Below, one piece after another: positions 20,389 to 23,540 of a DNA stretch of 23,540 bases. The translations under genes and the position numbers were made by a program. The stretch covers positions 2,512,041 through 2,535,580 of the forward strand of contig BFEA01000178.1 in NCBI GenBank assembly GCA_003427395.1, given 5' to 3'. The DNA comes from Chara braunii (lineage: Eukaryota > Streptophyta > Charophyceae > Charales > Characeae). Position 1 is the first letter of the stretch; each line of letters opens with the position of its first letter. The notes below the pieces were generated by a model that was not told the origin of the DNA, made no database searches, and worked only from the letters and a program-made list of their open reading frames with translations.

Positions 20389-22197
20389 CTACTGGCTGCT
20401 CCCTTTTAGGTTCCTATTTCGAATGAGTAGGCACCACGCAATTACGTGCCCAGCAACGCCACACTTCAGACATTGCGCATTGTTCATTCTCTCTTGCCAA
20501 GTGTCTTGTGTAATTCTCATTTTCTCCCAAGGCTTCCCTGCCGCAATGTCGGGATGCTCGGGAAAGGAGCGTAGTCTCTTCTTCTTACCTGGCGGTCGTG
20601 GTCCTCCCTTGTTGACCACGGCAGCAGTAATTTCCCCCTTCCCGAAATCACTGCTGTTTCCCACACCCTCGGCCTCCAATGACCACTTCTCTACCGTGTC
20701 GTCGTCGAAAACGACGAGGGTGTGGTCATGGCGTTTCTGACGCCAGATCACTTGCTTTCCGTAACCTGCACCACCACCACCACCATGCTTCACCACAGAT
20801 GCATAAGTGTTCTTGACCTGAGATGTCATTTGCTCTCGTTGGAGAGCCAAATCTCGAAATTGCCTGTAATTATACTTACCTGATTTAAACTCTGCCACAA
20901 GCTGTCCTTGAATAGGCTCAGGCAGCGCACGCGAGTAAATATACAAAATTTGGTTGTCTTGCCGGCTCAATCCTGGAACCTGCAGCAACCGGTCAACCTC
21001 CCGTGACAAAGACTCTACTGAGGTCCAGTGTTTTTGCCCAATGGAGGTAAGCTGGTCAAAGGCCTTATCGGCCGTAGTCTTGTCCAAGAAACGTTCCTTG
21101 ATTTTGGCAAGGAACTGTTTCAAGGTCAACGTTCCAGCCCACTCACCAATATCTTCAAATCCGGCGGCATTAGCTTCCGCCAGAACCCATTCTTTAGCTT
21201 CCCCTCCCAAGCAAGACGTTGAGAAAGCAACTTGGAACGGTTCCTCGATGGGGGCTGTTCCGACGTACGTCTGGATCTCAGCTATCCACAAAAGTAAGTT
21301 TTCGTCCTTTTTATTACAAAAAGTAAAAGGCAATTTCATTTTGATCTTCTCTCTTCTTTTCGGTTTCTCAGGTACTTAGGTGGGGTCCTTCTTGTCTTTG
21401 GAAGGCTTCGGCGATCCCCCTCGTGGAATCGACGGCGGACTTGAATGCGGACTCGAAGGTCCTCCATTCTTAGTCTCTCCTTTGAGTGTCTTCATAGCAT
21501 CTTCCATTAACTTTCCTGGTTTCTTTTCTTTCTAAGTTGTGTCTTCCTCGGTTATCCGGTTCTTCCCTTTCACCAAATTCGTGATTGCCTGTAGTCCCAT
21601 GGTCAACTCATCCATCCGAATGCTATGTTAATCAATTTTCATTTCCAAATGTGCAAGGTAAGTCACCAACTGAGAAATAGAGACAGACTGTTCCTCCCCT
21701 TCGGTGACAACAACATGCTGTCGTATTTCCTGAATTTTCCTTTCTTGCAGTGTGTTTCTTTTTCTTTCCTTTTTCATTTCTTCTTTCTTTCTTTTCTCAT
21801 TTTTGAGTGTCTCCTCAAGCTGTCTGATGTTTTCATCCACGACATCTTCAGGAACCGTTGTTTCCTGTTCTGTTTCCTTTCTGTTCTCAATTTCAGCAAA
21901 TTGACCCAAAACAAAATCATCAAGTGTCTTTCTGCTCTTGATCAGTATGCCTTGAACACCCTGGACATCTGTCCCTGTTACGGCGGTTTCAATGTCAGTT
22001 TTCAATGCTTTGAGATCATACACCTTGCGGATTTCAGAGTCAGCCTCTGGTCCGGTCTCACGGAGTTCAGTCTCAAACTGAGCCAACCGAGCAAGCAAGT
22101 TTTTCTTTCTTTCCTCCACTTGCTGTTAGGTTCGAGGATCACACTGTTCATCATCTACCGCAAAATGCACTAAAATAGGATAGAAGAGGAGTGGGAT
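20389..22197 (-). pseudogene. Ty3/gypsy Gag with coiled coil and CCHC knuckle, broken
   Basis: Gag would build the virus-like particle and bind element RNA. One frame runs from about 22197 to 20389, interrupted only by TAA 22126-22128, TAA 21628-21630, TAG 21532-21534 and TAA 21376-21378. The N-terminal half (21628-22119) is strongly charged, Glu/Lys-rich and predicted coiled coil. The 316-codon part (20389-21339) contains a capsid-like retrotransposon Gag domain (EAKEWVLAEA, LKQFLAKIKERF, LSREVDRLLQVPGLS) and a CCHC knuckle at Cys290, Cys293, His298 and Cys303 (C-x2-C-x4-H-x4-C). Just after the knuckle, near 20430, a one-base loss shifts the frame; the correct frame then meets TAG at 20414-20416. 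The start codon is uncertain because no ATG lies in frame upstream of 22119. Confidence 0.9.
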
Positions 22198-23340
22198 GAA
22201 ACGTGTTAACAGCGAGAGTTTCAAACATTTCTATAAATGATTTATTCTGATTTAGCATTTGCCGCACAATAAATAGCTAATTAAACAATAATAAATTACA
22301 CGGCCGCTTCCTTTCACAGCAAGAATCCCAGTAACCAAAAGAAAAAAACAACTCAATCTACCTCTAATTCCTATGTCTAACTTTGCTGTTCTGTTGTTCT
22401 ATGTGATGATATCCTAAGCGAACAGGTACCAAGTCAGGCCCGTGTGGTCAGATACAACACAAGTGAGTATGCACAGCACAAGACAACAATCAACACAAGG
22501 TAACTAAGCCAACATCCAACAAACAATATGCTAGCCCCCTTCTTTCCCTGCGTCTGTCCCTGCCATGCAATCAACACCCCATTCGAAATCTGGAACTACA
22601 GTTGTTCAATCAGCCGTACCGCCGTCGTCGTCAGAATGTACTTCCTCACTTAGGCACACGCATGCCTACCACGTGTCACCCCTAATCAAGCAACAGGATG
22701 GGTGCCACATCAGCAACTCTGGTCAGTCTTCTGCCACAGCCTTGGTTCTTCGAGCAGTCAAGTTTTTACTGCCACGTCAGCAAGAGGGCACTTATCGCAA
22801 ACGCGGCAGCCCTCTACTGCCACGTTAGCAGTCTTTCCAGTCAGTTACGGTGGTGCCACATCAGCCTATCAATGCTGCATCAGCAAGGATCACCTCTGCC
22901 AGGTAAGTGCGTAATCCTTCTCGCCACGTCAGCATCAAGTCGTCAGGCCACGTCAGCACCTGGAGGGATCTGCTTGCTTGTCAATATCACAGCAATATGC
23001 CACGTCACCAGCAGATCCCTGGGACGTGACACATCATGTGCCACGTCAGCAATGTCGTGAGTCAGCGTCACGATCCTGACTGTTGATCGGTATTCACACT
23101 GCCACGTCAGATTTCTGTTCCTGCCACCTTGAATTGTCTTCATCTTCTTCTTAAGCACGCGCGGGTCTTCAATAGAGGATGTGTGGTCGGTTGTCTAGAT
23201 CGCGTTAATAAACGCATGCGACAACACGGTCGCACCGAGCCACATCACCCCCAACTTACCTGGCGCCAGATGGCGCGCGCGCGTGCGGTCTTCGTCATCA
23301 ACTTCGTTATCTTCGTCGTCGTACTTCGATCAGGAGTACA
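22198..23340 (-). other. Retrotransposon 5' leader (between primer-binding site and gag)
   Basis: About 1.15 kb between the PBS and the first plausible gag codons has no recognised ORF. Its right half holds the TGCCACGTCAGCA array, and it ends near 23270 with a short GC-alternating tract. Long leaders are common in plant Ty3/gypsy elements and may hold packaging signals, but none can be identified by eye. Confidence 0.75.
22669..23112. promoter_or_regulatory. Dispersed array of TGCCACGTCAGCA motifs in the leader
   Basis: Clear copies or one-base variants lie at 22703-22715, 22770-22782, 22818-22830, 22854-22865, 22922-22934, 22947-22958, 22998-23010, 23039-23051 and 23100-23111, plus a CCACGTGTC near 22669. 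All are in the same orientation; on the element strand the core reads TGACGTGG, a C-box/G-box hybrid bound by plant bZIP factors. Spacing is irregular (about 25-70 bp), so this is not a simple tandem repeat. Several variants differ by CG to CA or C to T changes. Regulatory function is inferred. Confidence 0.55.
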
Positions 23341-23352
23341 GCTCCGATACCA
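23341..23352 (-). other. Primer-binding site for initiator methionine tRNA
   Basis: On the element strand the sequence is TGGTATCGGAGC, one base different from the widespread plant retrotransposon PBS TGGTATCAGAGC, which is complementary to the 3' end of tRNA-iMet. It lies 3 bases inside the right LTR, the expected position. This fixes the element orientation as minus. Confidence 0.9.
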
Positions 23353-23355
23353 AAT

Positions 23356-23540
23356 TGCAATGAACCCAAGTCGTGATGATACTTGTTGATAATGCAAGTC
23401 CACAAATCGTCAACCAACTGATGAGATATTCATAGTGAAATCATTACCAGATACAAAGAGAGATGGATAATCATACACAGACGAATAAGCAAGAGGTTGG
23501 GAAGATAGACTTAGAGGGTGGAGAAGAATACTGCGCCCAC
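23356..23540 (-). repeat. 5' LTR (right), partial
   Basis: The first 185 bp of the right LTR, matching 15747-15930 except for one inserted A near 23444 and a C/T difference near 23430. It continues past the window end. In element terms this visible part is the U5 end. Confidence 0.95.

Larger units (their letters stand above)
15747..23540 (-). mobile_element. Ty3/gypsy chromovirus-type LTR retrotransposon, decayed, right end cut by window
   Basis: A minus-strand element. Its termini repeat: 15747-15930 and 23356-23540 are nearly identical over the visible ~184 bp, with one 1-base indel and one clear substitution, and both start TGCAATGAACCC on the plus strand. A tRNA primer-binding site sits just inside the right LTR. 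Between the LTRs the order along the element is gag with CCHC knuckle, aspartic protease, RT, RNase H, integrase, chromodomain, which is the Ty3/gypsy order; the C-terminal chromodomain indicates a chromovirus. The coding region carries ten premature TAA/TAG codons, one TGA and five frameshifts, so it is non-autonomous as read. Near-identical LTRs with a damaged interior could mean recent insertion of an already defective copy. Confidence 0.96.

Overview
This is eukaryotic, repeat-dominated nuclear DNA from a plant-lineage organism. The evidence is a Ty3/gypsy chromovirus-type LTR retrotransposon primed by initiator-Met tRNA, a Penelope-like reverse transcriptase relic, long minisatellites and TG microsatellites, and no operon structure. 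The style of both retroelements made me think of a charophyte alga such as Chara. That is an impression from family resemblance, not a proof. I found no intact host gene.

Layout, left to right. Positions 1-181 hold a TG/AG microsatellite and a perfect 35-bp hairpin. Positions 182-2852 are a repeat block: a ~0.67-kb leader followed by two tandem ~1.0-kb units. The same leader, one unit and the first ~100 bp of a second unit recur in direct orientation at 11322-13079. Between the two blocks lie unrecognised DNA (2853-7363), which includes an AT-rich foldback element (~3890-4290) and a (GT)35 tract (7111-7189), and then a minus-strand retroelement relic (7364-11169). That relic is a broken acidic ORF (9590-11169) followed by a Penelope-like reverse transcriptase (7364-9082), whose catalytic motif lies in a 70-bp tandem duplication. 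Positions 13080-14226 and 14290-15345 are two different minisatellites. Both have internal inverted repeats, and the second is in effect an array of hairpins.

From 15747 to the window end is one minus-strand Ty3/gypsy element. Its 3' LTR is at the left (15747 to about 16761). Moving right come chromodomain, integrase, RNase H, RT, protease and gag, then a ~1.15-kb leader, the primer-binding site (23341-23352), and the first 185 bp of the other LTR. Domain order along the element (gag, PR, RT, RNH, IN, chromodomain) is canonical. It is not functional as read: ten in-frame TAA/TAG codons, one TGA, five frameshifts and a substituted integrase catalytic residue.

The observations most worth a second look are: the near-exclusive use of TAA/TAG (not TGA) as interrupting codons, mostly where glutamine fits; a dispersed array of the bZIP-type motif TGCCACGTCAGCA in the retrotransposon leader and LTR; the hairpin-array minisatellite; and the direct repeats that bracket the Penelope-like relic.
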